18,387 nt of DNA from Patescibacteria group bacterium (GTDB lineage: Bacteria > Patescibacteriota > Doudnabacteria > UBA920). The notes below the pieces were generated by a model. It was not told where the DNA came from, ran no database searches, and saw only the letters and a program-made list of their open reading frames with translations. Positions 1 to 7,878 of this stretch are shown one piece after another (position 1 is the first letter of the stretch; each line of letters opens with the position of its first letter). The stretch spans positions 1 to 18,387 of the forward strand of contig JAMDEL010000062.1 in NCBI GenBank assembly GCA_023487095.1, in the 5' to 3' direction. A program made the position numbers and the translations under genes.

Positions 1-1111
1 CACCTTCCTTGAGATTGACCAATTCTTGCACGCTCCCTTTGCCGAATGACTTTTCCCCGAGCAGGACTGCTTTGTTGTGGTCATGCAGGGCGCCGGCCAA
101 AATTTCGGCCGCCGAGGCGCTGCCTCCGTTTATCAGCAAAATGGTTTTTGTGCCGCCCAAGCGGTTTAGTCCGGATGCGGAATAAACCTGTTCATCGGGC
201 TGACCCGAATCCTTGTTGATTTTGGCCTCTTTAACCACCACGTCACCGCTCTTCACCCATTCAGAAGCCACCTCCACAGAACTCTGCAAATAGCCGCCGG
301 GGTTATTCCTTAGGTCCACAATGATGCCGCTAACCGACTTGGTTACAATGTCATTGACCGCCCTTTCAAAAAGCGGCAAGGTGTCCTCGCCAAAACGGCT
401 TAAGGTAATAACCGCGATTTTTTTCCCGCCAACATCCTTAAATTCCCACTTTACGCTTTTAATCACTATTACGTCGCGGGTTATTTCAACGTCAAAAGCC
501 TGGCTGCGGCCTTCCCGCGCAATATTCAAAACCACCTTCGTACCTTTCGGCCCGCGGATTTTATTGACCGCTTCATCGGTCGTCCAGTCAGAAGTGGACT
601 GTCCGTCCACTTTTAGAACTATGTCTTTCGGCATGAGTCCGGCGCGCTTGGCCGGTGTGCCGTCAATGGGTGCGATAATCACAATATTGCCGCCCTGCTT
701 GCCGATCTCCGCCCCTATTCCGCCAAAACTGCCTTTTAAGTCCGTATTAAAAATCTCCAACTCCTTGGGTTCAAAAAATGCCGTGTAAGGGTCGCCGGCG
801 GCGGAAACCGCCCCTTTAACCGCCCCGTACAAATACTGCTCAGCTGTCGGGGTTTTGCCCACGTATTTTGAATCCACGACTTTCATGGCGTCCCAAAGTA
901 GGCTGTAGTCCACATTTTTGGGCACGCTGGACTGGTTGATTATTTTTTGGCTGGTGCCGTCCCAGACATAGCCTTTGTGCCCGGCCTGGTAACCCACGCC
1001 GAATGCGACTACAAAAAGCAGTACGCCGGCCGTCCACTTCTTCCACAGCGGCATGCCGGGGGTGGGTGTCTGCGGCTCAGGATTGGTTGTTGAAAATTGG
1101 TTGGTTTCCAT
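1..1111 (-). CDS. S41 family C-terminal processing peptidase (CtpA/Tsp-like), 3' end outside window
   Basis: Serine protease of the C-terminal processing family, anchored in the membrane and acting outside the cytoplasm on protein C-termini. The frame opens with ATG at 1111 and stays open to the window edge, giving about 370 residues; the C-terminal tail is missing. Visible in order: a Pro/Thr-rich cytoplasmic start, one membrane segment at about residues 26-42, the family's GDPYTAFF region near 106-113, a PDZ domain at about 120-205 beginning GSFGGIG, then the protease core. The catalytic Ser is S333 in GGSASAAE and the general base is K358 in SFGKG. Their 25-residue spacing equals that of E. 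coli Tsp S430/K455, and the Asp of LHDH matches Tsp D441. All catalytic residues are therefore intact. It follows the glycosyltransferase at 1178-2047 after 66 bp and may have its own promoter. Family assignment is secure; the substrate is unknown. Confidence 0.95.
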   Translation of the reverse strand, partial: METNQFSTTNPEPQTPTPGMPLWKKWTAGVLLFVVAFGVGYQAGHKGYVWDGTSQKIINQSSVPKNVDYSLLWDAMKVVDSKYVGKTPTAEQYLYGAVKGAVSAAGDPYTAFFEPKELEIFNTDLKGSFGGIGAEIGKQGGNIVIIAPIDGTPAKRAGLMPKDIVLKVDGQSTSDWTTDEAVNKIRGPKGTKVVLNIAREGRSQAFDVEITRDVIVIKSVKWEFKDVGGKKIAVITLSRFGEDTLPLFERAVNDIVTKSVSGIIVDLRNNPGGYLQSSVEVASEWVKSGDVVVKEAKINKDSGQPDEQVYSASGLNRLGGTKTILLINGGSASAAEILAGALHDHNKAVLLGEKSFGKGSVQELVNLKEG

Positions 1112-1139
1112 AGGTAAGATATTTATTTAGAGTGATATT

Positions 1140-1168
1140 AATATACCAAAAAAACCGCTGGATATAAA
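1140..1168 (-). promoter_or_regulatory. Candidate sigma70-type promoter for the S41 protease gene
   Basis: On the minus strand TTTATA (1168-1163) is followed after 17 bp by TATATT (1145-1140), a 4/6 and a 5/6 match to the -35 and -10 consensus with optimal spacing. It lies 29 bp before the ATG at 1111. The region is AT-rich, so a chance match is possible. Confidence 0.4.
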
Positions 1169-1177
1169 GAGTGCCGG

Positions 1178-2047
1178 CTATTTGCTGACAACCCTGTCTT
1201 TTTTAAAGAAATTTAAGCAAACCAGGAAAACCAAGCGGAAGCGGATGCCGCACCACACCAGCCAGTTCATAAAAAACGGGTAACGCCTGCTGTAGTGCTT
1301 TCGGTAAAAGACCCACATGGCCTCATGGAACCACGCCAAAGCCTTAAAAGGAGTTTTTTTGGAGGAAGAGCCTTTGAAATGGGTAATTTTGGTTTTAGGG
1401 TAATACCAAACCTGAAAGCCCGCCTCTTTGCACCGCCAGCACCAGTCAATATCCTCGCCGTACATGAAAAAGCTTTCATCCAAAAGCCCGATTTTTTCCA
1501 TTACGCTTCGCCTGATAAGCAGAAAAGCCCCCATGACCGAGTCAACTTCCTGAGGCTGGTTTTCGTCACTGTCCAGCATGTTGTAGTTTTTGTTGTGTTT
1601 CAAAAACAACCGGGCAAAAGCGTTCCAAGGGTTGGGAAACCGCCGCCTTGAGGCCAAATCCAAGCTGTTATCAGGCTTCAGCACTTTGCAGCCGCTAATG
1701 CCCACCTCAGGCCGTGCTTCCATAAATCTCAGCATGACCTCTAAGGTATCCGCCTCAATTTTGGTGTCCGGGTTTAAAAGCAAAATATATTTGCCCGAAG
1801 AGCGTGAAATGCCCAGGTTGTTACCGTGAGCGAAGCCCGTATTTTTATTCCTAACAACTTTTAAATTCTTATACTCGGGGTTTTGAATCTGGGACTCCGC
1901 CCAGTCCGCGGTCCCATCCCCGGAGCCGTTATCCACCACAATGACTTCGTAGCCAAAGCCGGTCTTGGAGGCATAGACTGAAGGCAGCAGCCTTCCCAGG
2001 TCGCTTTTGGATTTATATGACAGGATAATGATGCTTAAGTCAAACAT
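1178..2047 (-). CDS. Glycosyltransferase family 2, WbbL/rhamnosyltransferase-like
   Basis: Inverting GT-A glycosyltransferase, probably moving a sugar (rhamnosyl or similar) from a nucleotide donor to a growing lipid-linked glycan on the cytoplasmic face of the membrane. The 289 residues show the family layout: N-terminal ILSYKS strand, VVDNGSGDGT near 38-46, the NTGFAHGNNLGI stretch near 69-80, the donor/metal motif NPD at 92-94, and GEDIDWCWR with E198/D199 as the likely acid/base region. A hydrophobic, basic tail at about 258-281 suggests membrane association. The ATG overlaps the stop of the upstream GT2 gene by 8 bp (ATGTTTGA), and an AAGGCGG element lies about 8 bp before it, so the two are translationally coupled. 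The sugar specificity cannot be read from the sequence. Confidence 0.92.
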   Translation of the reverse strand: MFDLSIIILSYKSKSDLGRLLPSVYASKTGFGYEVIVVDNGSGDGTADWAESQIQNPEYKNLKVVRNKNTGFAHGNNLGISRSSGKYILLLNPDTKIEADTLEVMLRFMEARPEVGISGCKVLKPDNSLDLASRRRFPNPWNAFARLFLKHNKNYNMLDSDENQPQEVDSVMGAFLLIRRSVMEKIGLLDESFFMYGEDIDWCWRCKEAGFQVWYYPKTKITHFKGSSSKKTPFKALAWFHEAMWVFYRKHYSRRYPFFMNWLVWCGIRFRLVFLVCLNFFKKDRVVSK

Positions 2048-3026
2048 GTGTACCGCCTTTTTTTAGATACCTCCTCTTTTTCCAGACTTTGGGCAAAAGC
2101 CGCAAAAGACCCGGAATTGCTTTCAACGTGGAAACCTCAAAAAGCAAAATATAGCCAAGCATGAAAAATTCCCTGAAAAAAAACTGCGGATAATACCATT
2201 TGGAATTTTTCAAATACATCAAAATGTGGTTGCGGTAGTTCAGCTGCCGGATGCGAGGATCTAACTGCCGGTGGAATTTTATATAGCTAAAAACTTTTTT
2301 GTACCCGCCCTTGCTGGAACCTGCGGTTCTGCCGTGGTAGCCGACTGCGCGCGGCACAAACCTGGACTCCCAACCCAGATTATTCATGCGCCAGGCTAGG
2401 TCCACGTCTTCCCAATAGGAATGAAAGTCTTCGTCAAAATATTCAAAACCGCCGCCGGTTTTTAAGACCTTAACGGCCTCAAGCGCGCTTCTTCTGTACA
2501 TGGCACCCGCAGCAGACACAGCCTGAAGCTTTAAAGATGAGTCATACTGCCCCTGGTCAAGCAAGTGCTGGCCCCGATCCCTGGCCCGGCCCGATTTTTC
2601 AATAACCACCCCAGTTGTGTCCAGCGTCTTATTTCGCCTGTAATCTTCAATCCTTAAACTTAAATCTTTGAACTGGTACAGCTTGCCGGTAGCCGCGCCG
2701 ACTTGCCCTTCCTTAAAAACTTCCAGCATCTTTTCTATGTAGTCCGCTTCCATTACCAAATCCGGGTTGACCAGCTGGAAAAACTCGCTGTCGTACTTTT
2801 CAAAAACCAGGTTATGCCCCTTGGCAAAACCTATGTTGTAGCCAGGGTCAATTATTTCCACCTGGGGAAAATTTGCCTGTAAAAACTCTTTGCCCTTGTC
2901 GGCATTACCGGAAATTACCGCCACCACATTAACGTCCTTAAAGGTCTGCTTGAAGACAGCCGAAAAGACGGGTTCAATAAACCTTCTGCTGTTATAGACG
3001 ACCTGGACTACAGTGACTTTAGCCAT
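2040..3026 (-). CDS. Glycosyltransferase family 2
   Basis: A second GT-A, GT2 enzyme, paralogous in layout to its downstream neighbour. I choose ATG 3026 (protein begins MAKVTVV, 328 residues) because a GGGGG element sits about 8 bp upstream and the family's first beta strand follows at once; an upstream in-frame ATG at 3059 would add 11 residues and overlap the previous gene more. Motifs: VVYNSRR near 9-15, YNIGFAKGHN near 63-72, NPD at 87-89 and SYWEDVDLAWRM as the acid/base region. A C-terminal hydrophobic or aromatic section (near the YYPQFFFREFF run) may touch the membrane. The start overlaps the stop of the ligase-like gene by 8 bp (ATGGCTAA). Role in glycan assembly is inferred from family and context; donor and acceptor are unknown. 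Confidence 0.92.
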   Translation of the reverse strand: MAKVTVVQVVYNSRRFIEPVFSAVFKQTFKDVNVVAVISGNADKGKEFLQANFPQVEIIDPGYNIGFAKGHNLVFEKYDSEFFQLVNPDLVMEADYIEKMLEVFKEGQVGAATGKLYQFKDLSLRIEDYRRNKTLDTTGVVIEKSGRARDRGQHLLDQGQYDSSLKLQAVSAAGAMYRRSALEAVKVLKTGGGFEYFDEDFHSYWEDVDLAWRMNNLGWESRFVPRAVGYHGRTAGSSKGGYKKVFSYIKFHRQLDPRIRQLNYRNHILMYLKNSKWYYPQFFFREFFMLGYILLFEVSTLKAIPGLLRLLPKVWKKRRYLKKGGTHV

Positions 3027-4596
3027 CAATTTTCCCCCACGAATCATAATTTTTGACAATCGCCCCGGAAAGCCCCAGGGACAGGAAAAAGAAAATCAAA
3101 ACCTTATCGTTAAAAAGCGTGATGTCAAATACTCCGGCGGCCAGAATCCAGACAAAAACCAGCGCCGCCTGGAAGACAAGAAACACCCAAAAATTGTTTT
3201 CGTTCCTATGTCTTTTGAGAAAACGCCAAAACTCACTTAAGACCTTAAAGCAAAAATACAAGAAGGCGGCCAGGCCGGCCAGGCCTGTTTCTACCAAAAG
3301 TTGGAGGTAAAGACTATGGGCGCTGACATAGCCTTGCGGTAAATTGTAGCGCTCGTTATGCCGGCGGGCCAGGTCCAAATACTGCTCAGACTCGCTGGCA
3401 TTCCCGGTTTGGCTGACAATGAAATTTTTAAGGCCCGTGCCCCAGGGGTGGGTTGTGGCATAACCCAGGCTGTCTTTCCAAATTATAATCCGGCCGGCAT
3501 TGGAAGTCTCGTTCAAGTCATAAATGCTTCTGGCCCGGTCCACAAAATTTTCCTGAAACTTCCCGCCAAACCTCAAGTAAGCCAAGCCTCTGTTGAAAAG
3601 CGGCGAAACGATAAACAAAATAATGACAATGACAAAAGCCCAAAAAAACTTTTTTGCCACGGGCTTTAGAAAATTTTTATATAGGGAGACGCAAATGGCT
3701 AAAAAAGGCGCCAGCATGCCCACCCAGACTGCCCGCGTGCCCGAAAGCATAATCGCCAATCCGGCAAAACGTATCCCCGACCACAGCCAGGACTTGAGTC
3801 TGTTACTGACCGCATAAGTCAAGGCCGTACCAAAACCCAAGCCAAAAGCCGCAAGATAGGCAAAGGATTGCGAGTCGGGCATAATGCCGAACATGCGCAA
3901 ATCGCGCCCGCCGCTTGAAAAAGAAAACCAGGAGTTGGAATATAGACTGACGGAAGCGAAATACGAGCCGTAATACAGTTTGGAAATATTACTAGCCCAG
4001 TAAACCCAAAAAACATCCATGGAGGAAAAGAAGGTGGAGAAGAGCTGGATATAGCCCAGGACAATGGCAGTGGTCAGGCAGATGACTCCGGACCTGGTCA
4101 ATTCCAGGACCTCTTCTTTGGTTTTTACCGTGTTTACCAGGACTGCATAAAGCAGCCAGGCGTTAAGAAAAAAAATAATCTGCTTCAAACCTTCCAGCCT
4201 GAAGCGCCCAAAGGCCAGGGTCACAAAAAAAGCGATGGCCAAAAAAAGCCCCAGCCACTTATCCCAGGCAAAGGTTCTGAAAGCCAATTTATTTTTCCAA
4301 AAATGGATATAAAGCCACTTTGCAAACAGCAGGATAAACAATATCCGCCAGGTAGCCAGACTGTCCAGATTAAAAATCGGCAAGCCGACATAAAATGGCA
4401 AAGACAAGACCAAATATGCCAGGCTTTCAATTATCGGCAAGAATAAAATATAAGCAGCGCCCAGAGCCAGGTTAAGCCAAATCAGCCACACGGGCCAGTT
4501 GCCGACCGAGACCATTAAGACTGAAATGAACTGCCAAGCGACCAGCAGCCATTTTACATTTTTTTGATTCCAATACCGGGTGAAGTCCATGTTCAT
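3019..4596 (-). CDS. O-antigen ligase / polymerase-like membrane protein (Wzy_C family)
   Basis: Polytopic inner-membrane protein of the WaaL/Wzy/PglL superfamily, which polymerises lipid-linked glycans or transfers them to an acceptor on the outer side of the membrane. About 525 residues with roughly a dozen hydrophobic segments and one larger extracytoplasmic loop. Superfamily signatures are present: LSGTRAVWVG, then GRIIIWKDSL, THPWGTGLKNF, and AHSLYLQLLVETGLAGL, which matches the HNxYLQxLxExGxxGL pattern of Wzy_C. I choose ATG 4596 because it overlaps the upstream stop as ATGA, a typical coupling arrangement; the in-frame ATG at 4635 would lie well inside the upstream gene. Ligase, polymerase and protein O-oligosaccharyltransferase cannot be told apart from the sequence alone; lack of a second Wzy gene here leaves all three open. 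Confidence 0.9.
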   Translation of the reverse strand: MNMDFTRYWNQKNVKWLLVAWQFISVLMVSVGNWPVWLIWLNLALGAAYILFLPIIESLAYLVLSLPFYVGLPIFNLDSLATWRILFILLFAKWLYIHFWKNKLAFRTFAWDKWLGLFLAIAFFVTLAFGRFRLEGLKQIIFFLNAWLLYAVLVNTVKTKEEVLELTRSGVICLTTAIVLGYIQLFSTFFSSMDVFWVYWASNISKLYYGSYFASVSLYSNSWFSFSSGGRDLRMFGIMPDSQSFAYLAAFGLGFGTALTYAVSNRLKSWLWSGIRFAGLAIMLSGTRAVWVGMLAPFLAICVSLYKNFLKPVAKKFFWAFVIVIILFIVSPLFNRGLAYLRFGGKFQENFVDRARSIYDLNETSNAGRIIIWKDSLGYATTHPWGTGLKNFIVSQTGNASESEQYLDLARRHNERYNLPQGYVSAHSLYLQLLVETGLAGLAAFLYFCFKVLSEFWRFLKRHRNENNFWVFLVFQAALVFVWILAAGVFDITLFNDKVLIFFFLSLGLSGAIVKNYDSWGKIDG

Positions 4597-5678
4597 GGTT
4601 TTGAAGTAATTGCCGCCAAGGTTTCCCTCGCACATTTTTCCCAGGAAAACCGGGCGAGCCTGGCCTTGCCGGCCTGAATGAGGCTTTGGGCCAAATCCGG
4701 ATTTTTAAGCACCTTAAGCATAGCCTTTTTTATAGATTCCGTATCCAACGGATTAAAATACTCCGCTGCCGCGCCCGCCACCTCCGGCATGCTGGAAAGA
4801 TTGCCGGTTGCAACCGGCACTCCTGCGGCAAAAGCTTCCAAAATGGTCATGCCAAAGCCTTCATAAAAAGAAGGCAGGACCATCAGCTTAGCCTTTTTCA
4901 AAACCGCGTTCCTTTGGGCATCGGGGATGTGGTTAAGATAAATTACAAAACCGCTGTTCTCTCTTATTTTTTGCAAAATCTCCCCATACTTCCAACCAAG
5001 CTTGCCCACAATCACCAGTTTATGCTTTAGCTCGGGATCAGCTTTTTTCATTTGGGCAAACGCGTCAATCAGTCCCTGCGGATTTTTCCTCGGTTGCAGA
5101 GTAGACAAATACAATACGTAATCCTCAGGCAGGCCCTGAGGCAAATTATCCCCCTCGTCCTTAAGCACCGAAGCGTCGAAACCATGGTAAACCACCTCAA
5201 CTTTCCCTGCTTTTACCCCGTAAAATTTTACCAGGTCCTTTTTTGTCGCTTCTGAAACCGCAATTACAGTTTCAGCTTTCCTGGCGGCAAAACCGGTTGA
5301 CCAATCCAAAAACCAGCGGTTAAAAGCACCAAAAGTTTCAGGATAATACTTCCAGGCCAAATCATGTATGGTAACCAGCGACCTCTTGGGGTGGAATAAA
5401 GGCAGGGCCGAGGCCGGGATAAAAAGAACATCCGGCGGATGCACCAGCATCTCCAAGCTTAAGCGCGCTTGGGTCCAAAAAATCGGAAATGGCATGACCT
5501 TAACTTTAAAATTACGGGGCAAACTTAAAAACCAATCCTGGGGTTTGGACCTGAGGTATAAAATATATTGATTTTTTTTATCAATTTCCGCTAAATGCAG
5601 AATCAGTTGCTTGGCGTAATGCTCGACGCCTGTCTTGTGTTCTAAGTTAGCTCGTTCGGCCTCAATGCCAATTATCAT
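4593..5678 (-). CDS. Glycosyltransferase family 4 (GT-B fold)
   Basis: Retaining glycosyltransferase, likely adding a hexose or related sugar from a nucleotide donor during glycan assembly at the cytoplasmic membrane face. The 361 residues cover a full GT-B enzyme: N-terminal acceptor domain with TGVEHYA near 16-22, SLVTIHDLAW near 100-109 and VIAVSEATKKDL near 138-149; the C-terminal donor domain starts near 186 with LSTLQPRKN, where R197/K198 bind the donor diphosphate. The EX7E motif is E273-GFGMTIL-E281, followed by AAGVPV and MPEVAG. The ATG at 5678 lies 2 bp after the stop of the small membrane protein gene, so the two are cotranscribed. No good Shine-Dalgarno sequence is visible. Confidence 0.94.
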   Translation of the reverse strand: MIIGIEAERANLEHKTGVEHYAKQLILHLAEIDKKNQYILYLRSKPQDWFLSLPRNFKVKVMPFPIFWTQARLSLEMLVHPPDVLFIPASALPLFHPKRSLVTIHDLAWKYYPETFGAFNRWFLDWSTGFAARKAETVIAVSEATKKDLVKFYGVKAGKVEVVYHGFDASVLKDEGDNLPQGLPEDYVLYLSTLQPRKNPQGLIDAFAQMKKADPELKHKLVIVGKLGWKYGEILQKIRENSGFVIYLNHIPDAQRNAVLKKAKLMVLPSFYEGFGMTILEAFAAGVPVATGNLSSMPEVAGAAAEYFNPLDTESIKKAMLKVLKNPDLAQSLIQAGKARLARFSWEKCARETLAAITSKP

Positions 5679-5680
5679 AC

Positions 5681-5929
5681 TTATTTTTGCCCAGCCGGTC
5701 TCCCCGGGATTGACCCCGCCGGTAAGGGCGCTTTTCTTTCCGTAAGCCTGGTTTTTATCATGGAGGAATTGCTGATTTCCTCGTCTAAATTGTAATTATA
5801 GACTTGCCATATAACTAAACCGCCAACCACAAAAGCCAGGGTACCGACAATTATAAATAACCAAGAGCTCTTATACTGCCCTTTTTTGTTTTGCTCCGCA
5901 CCCATGGTGCCGGACTGAGTGTTTTCCAT
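5681..5929 (-). CDS. Small single-pass membrane protein, unknown function
   Basis: 82-residue protein that I do not recognise. Residues 1-22 are polar with two lysines just before a hydrophobic segment at about 23-44 (WLFIIVGTLAFVVGG and onward). The tail carries acidic (LDEE) and then basic stretches and ends in a Pro/Gly-rich GSIPGRPAGQK. The positive residues before the helix and the acidic ones just after it suggest an N-in, C-out single-pass topology. It sits 2 bp from the GT4 gene and about 40 bp after the nucleotidyltransferase gene, so it belongs to the same transcript. A scaffolding or regulatory role in the glycan machinery is possible, but this is only guilt by association. The upstream 40 bp are almost pure A/T with no clear ribosome binding site. 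Confidence 0.7.
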   Translation of the reverse strand: MENTQSGTMGAEQNKKGQYKSSWLFIIVGTLAFVVGGLVIWQVYNYNLDEEISNSSMIKTRLTERKAPLPAGSIPGRPAGQK

Positions 5930-5969
5930 TTTTTTTATATTTTAATTTGCCCAGCGGGCTATATTTTTT

Positions 5970-6428
5970 TTATTTTAGCATATTTTTCTTAATTAGGCTA
6001 CTTTTATAGACTTGGGCCTTATAGGCTCTCAGCCTGATTACTTTGGTTTTCATACCAGCAGTTTTTATATCCCGAAGCAATTCCTTGACGTACGCTTTTT
6101 GGTCGTAACCCAAGGCGATTACGTCAGGCCGCTGCCTTTTGATATGGAAAAAATATTTGTGCTTACCGCCCAAAACCGCCTTGTCCACCAGCGGAACCAA
6201 AGCCAAATTTTTCCTGCGCAGCCTTTCCGGGACCAAAGGGGTTTTGCCCTTAATCCTGGCGACGTTCACGTCGCGGGCAACGGAGACAATTAAAAACGGA
6301 TTGCTCGCCAGCGCCCGGGCCTGTTTAAAAAAATTAACATGGCCTTCGTGGACCATATCAAAAGTGCCGAAAACCATAATTCTTTTTTGGAATGCCGGCT
6401 TGTCCGGCCTGAGTTTACGCCGCATCAC
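5970..6428 (-). CDS. Cytidylyltransferase-family nucleotidyltransferase, RibL (FAD synthase)/TagD-like
   Basis: Nucleotidyltransferase of the HxGH superfamily: it joins a nucleotide from CTP or ATP to a phosphorylated substrate with release of pyrophosphate. The 152 residues contain VFGTFDMVHEGH (H27-E28-G29-H30, the nucleotide-binding HxGH), SVARDVNVARIKGK, VPERLRRKNLALVPLVDKAVLGG and DVIALGYDQ. The ARD...KG...PE.R...VDKAVLG...LGYDQ pattern matches archaeal-type FAD synthase RibL more closely than TagD glycerol-3-phosphate cytidylyltransferase. The gene context of glycan synthesis would instead favour activating a sugar or polyol phosphate. The start is GTG 6428 or ATG 6425 (overlapping the flippase stop by 14 or 11 bp); both lack a clear Shine-Dalgarno element. 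Cofactor synthesis versus glycan precursor activation is unresolved. Confidence 0.85.
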   Translation of the reverse strand: MMRRKLRPDKPAFQKRIMVFGTFDMVHEGHVNFFKQARALASNPFLIVSVARDVNVARIKGKTPLVPERLRRKNLALVPLVDKAVLGGKHKYFFHIKRQRPDVIALGYDQKAYVKELLRDIKTAGMKTKVIRLRAYKAQVYKSSLIKKNMLK

Positions 6429-7858
6429 TTTTGGCTACAAGTTTTTTTATAAGACTAATGTCTTCCTTGGCAATAAAGCCCGTGGCCAACAGCACCAAGG
6501 CGTAAACCAAGGCGCCGATTGGCAGCGCCAAAGCCAGGCCATAGCCTCTCACCTGCCACAGCACCGCTGCCATCAGGCCGGCAGCCAAGACGGGCTTTAC
6601 CAAATTCTTGGCAAAATCAAACCGTGTAATCCGCCTTCTGACAAAATAAAAATAGAAACAGCCCTGGATGCTTTCCGAAACCACGGTCATTACGGCTGCA
6701 GCCATAATGCCATACCTGGGGACTAACACAAGGTTGCCGATTACGTTCACCGCGACATTGGCCCCGGTCACCGCAGCGGCATTTTTTGTCAGCTGGGAAA
6801 TAACCAGGGAGTTTAAAGGGATATAAATAAACAGTATGGCAATGGCCCAGACTAAAACCGCGAGCACCGGGGCGGCTGAGGTAAAATCTTTCCCGGCCAC
6901 CAAAACAATCAGCGGCTTGGCCAAGACTGCCCCGCCTGCGGCCATGGGTACGGCCGCAGCAATCATCAGCTTCAGGTACTTTTCAAGGTTAACCCTGACT
7001 TCACCCAAAGCCTGCTTGGCCATCAGGCCCGCAAATACCGGAAAAAGCACATGCGAAACCAAGGACGGGAAAAAAGATAGCAGGTCAAAAAACTTATAAG
7101 CCGCGGTGTAAAGGCCGGTCTGGGTATAGTTCAAAAACTGGGTAATGATTATAACGTCTATGCGGTTATAAACGGCGCTGAAACCGACCAAGAGCACAAA
7201 AGGCCAGGCAGATTTTAAGATTCCCAAAACCAGGGCCAGGTCCAATTTTTTTATGGATTCCAGCACGCCCGGATTAGGCAAGTGGCGCCTCACAAAAATC
7301 CTATAAAGCACCAGGTCAATCACCCCGAAAATTAATTGGACACTCGCCAAGAATACAATGTGTTTTTTGAAATAGACGGCGGCAAAGATGACAAAAACAT
7401 TTACCAGGGAGTTGATGAAGTTTATCAGGGCAACGCGCCGGAGGTCCTGGCGCGATGTCATGACAGCCAGAAAAGGGAAAGTTAGAGCATTGGCGGCCAT
7501 GCCTAAACCCGCAACGGCCTATGCCGGCAAAGACTTCCGGGCTAAGGCCCTTAAGCCAGGCGACGCCGATAAGTGCCCCGTATAAACACAGGCTGAGCAA
7601 AAACTCAAAACCCAAAAAATTCTGGAAATATTTTTTGGTGTTACCCGGGTCTTCGCTCATCTTTTTGGTGATGAACTGCTGGATGCCGAAGTCCGAGATG
7701 ATGGCAAAAATCAGCACATAGGACAGGACAAACTGGTACTGGCCGGAGGAATACGGGCCGAGATAGCGGAAAAGCTGCGTGTAAGCCGCAAATAGCAAAA
7801 CCAGGGCCAAAACCCTGGAAATGCTGAGCCAAAAAATATTTTTTGAGACTTGGGACAT
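6415..7858 (-). pseudogene. Polysaccharide flippase (Wzx/MATE-like) interrupted by one +1 frameshift
   Basis: Membrane flippase of the polysaccharide biosynthesis protein family, expected to move lipid-linked glycan across the membrane. Two overlapping frames each carry part of it. The first (from ATG 7858, MSQVSKNIFWL) holds the start and early membrane helices up to EVFAGI; the second resumes with AVAGLGMAANALTFPF and runs to the stop at 6415. Removing a single base near 7516-7519 (minus-strand ATAGGCC read as ATAGCC) restores one frame of about 480 residues, the usual size for the family. Without it, the downstream frame is closed by TAG at 7521-7519 and the upstream frame runs into unrelated sequence to about 7316. 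It is either a true disruption or a sequencing/assembly indel; the otherwise intact coding sequence on both sides favours the latter or a very recent event. A TTG at 7873 could extend the N-terminus by five residues. Confidence 0.87.
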
Positions 7859-7878
7859 GAAGTTGCTCGCCAAAAAGG

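Noticed and set aside
2040..2042. TGA reassigned to Gly (code 25)
   Set aside because: TGA occurs at natural protein ends with overlapping starts, and no family motif requires read-through.
4597..4635. Upstream ATG 4635 as start of the ligase-like gene
   Set aside because: It would lie inside the GT4 gene and add a polar stretch not typical of the family; ATG 4596 forms an ATGA overlap with the GT4 stop.
5949..5975. Terminator on the plus strand (GCCC/GGGC stem followed by a T-run)
   Set aside because: The stem is only 4 bp and there is no plus-strand gene to terminate; the T-run is part of a generally A/T-rich gap.
7516..7522. Programmed +1 frameshift in the flippase
   Set aside because: No slippery run, no stimulating hairpin or internal Shine-Dalgarno was seen, and flippases are not known to use recoding; an indel is simpler.
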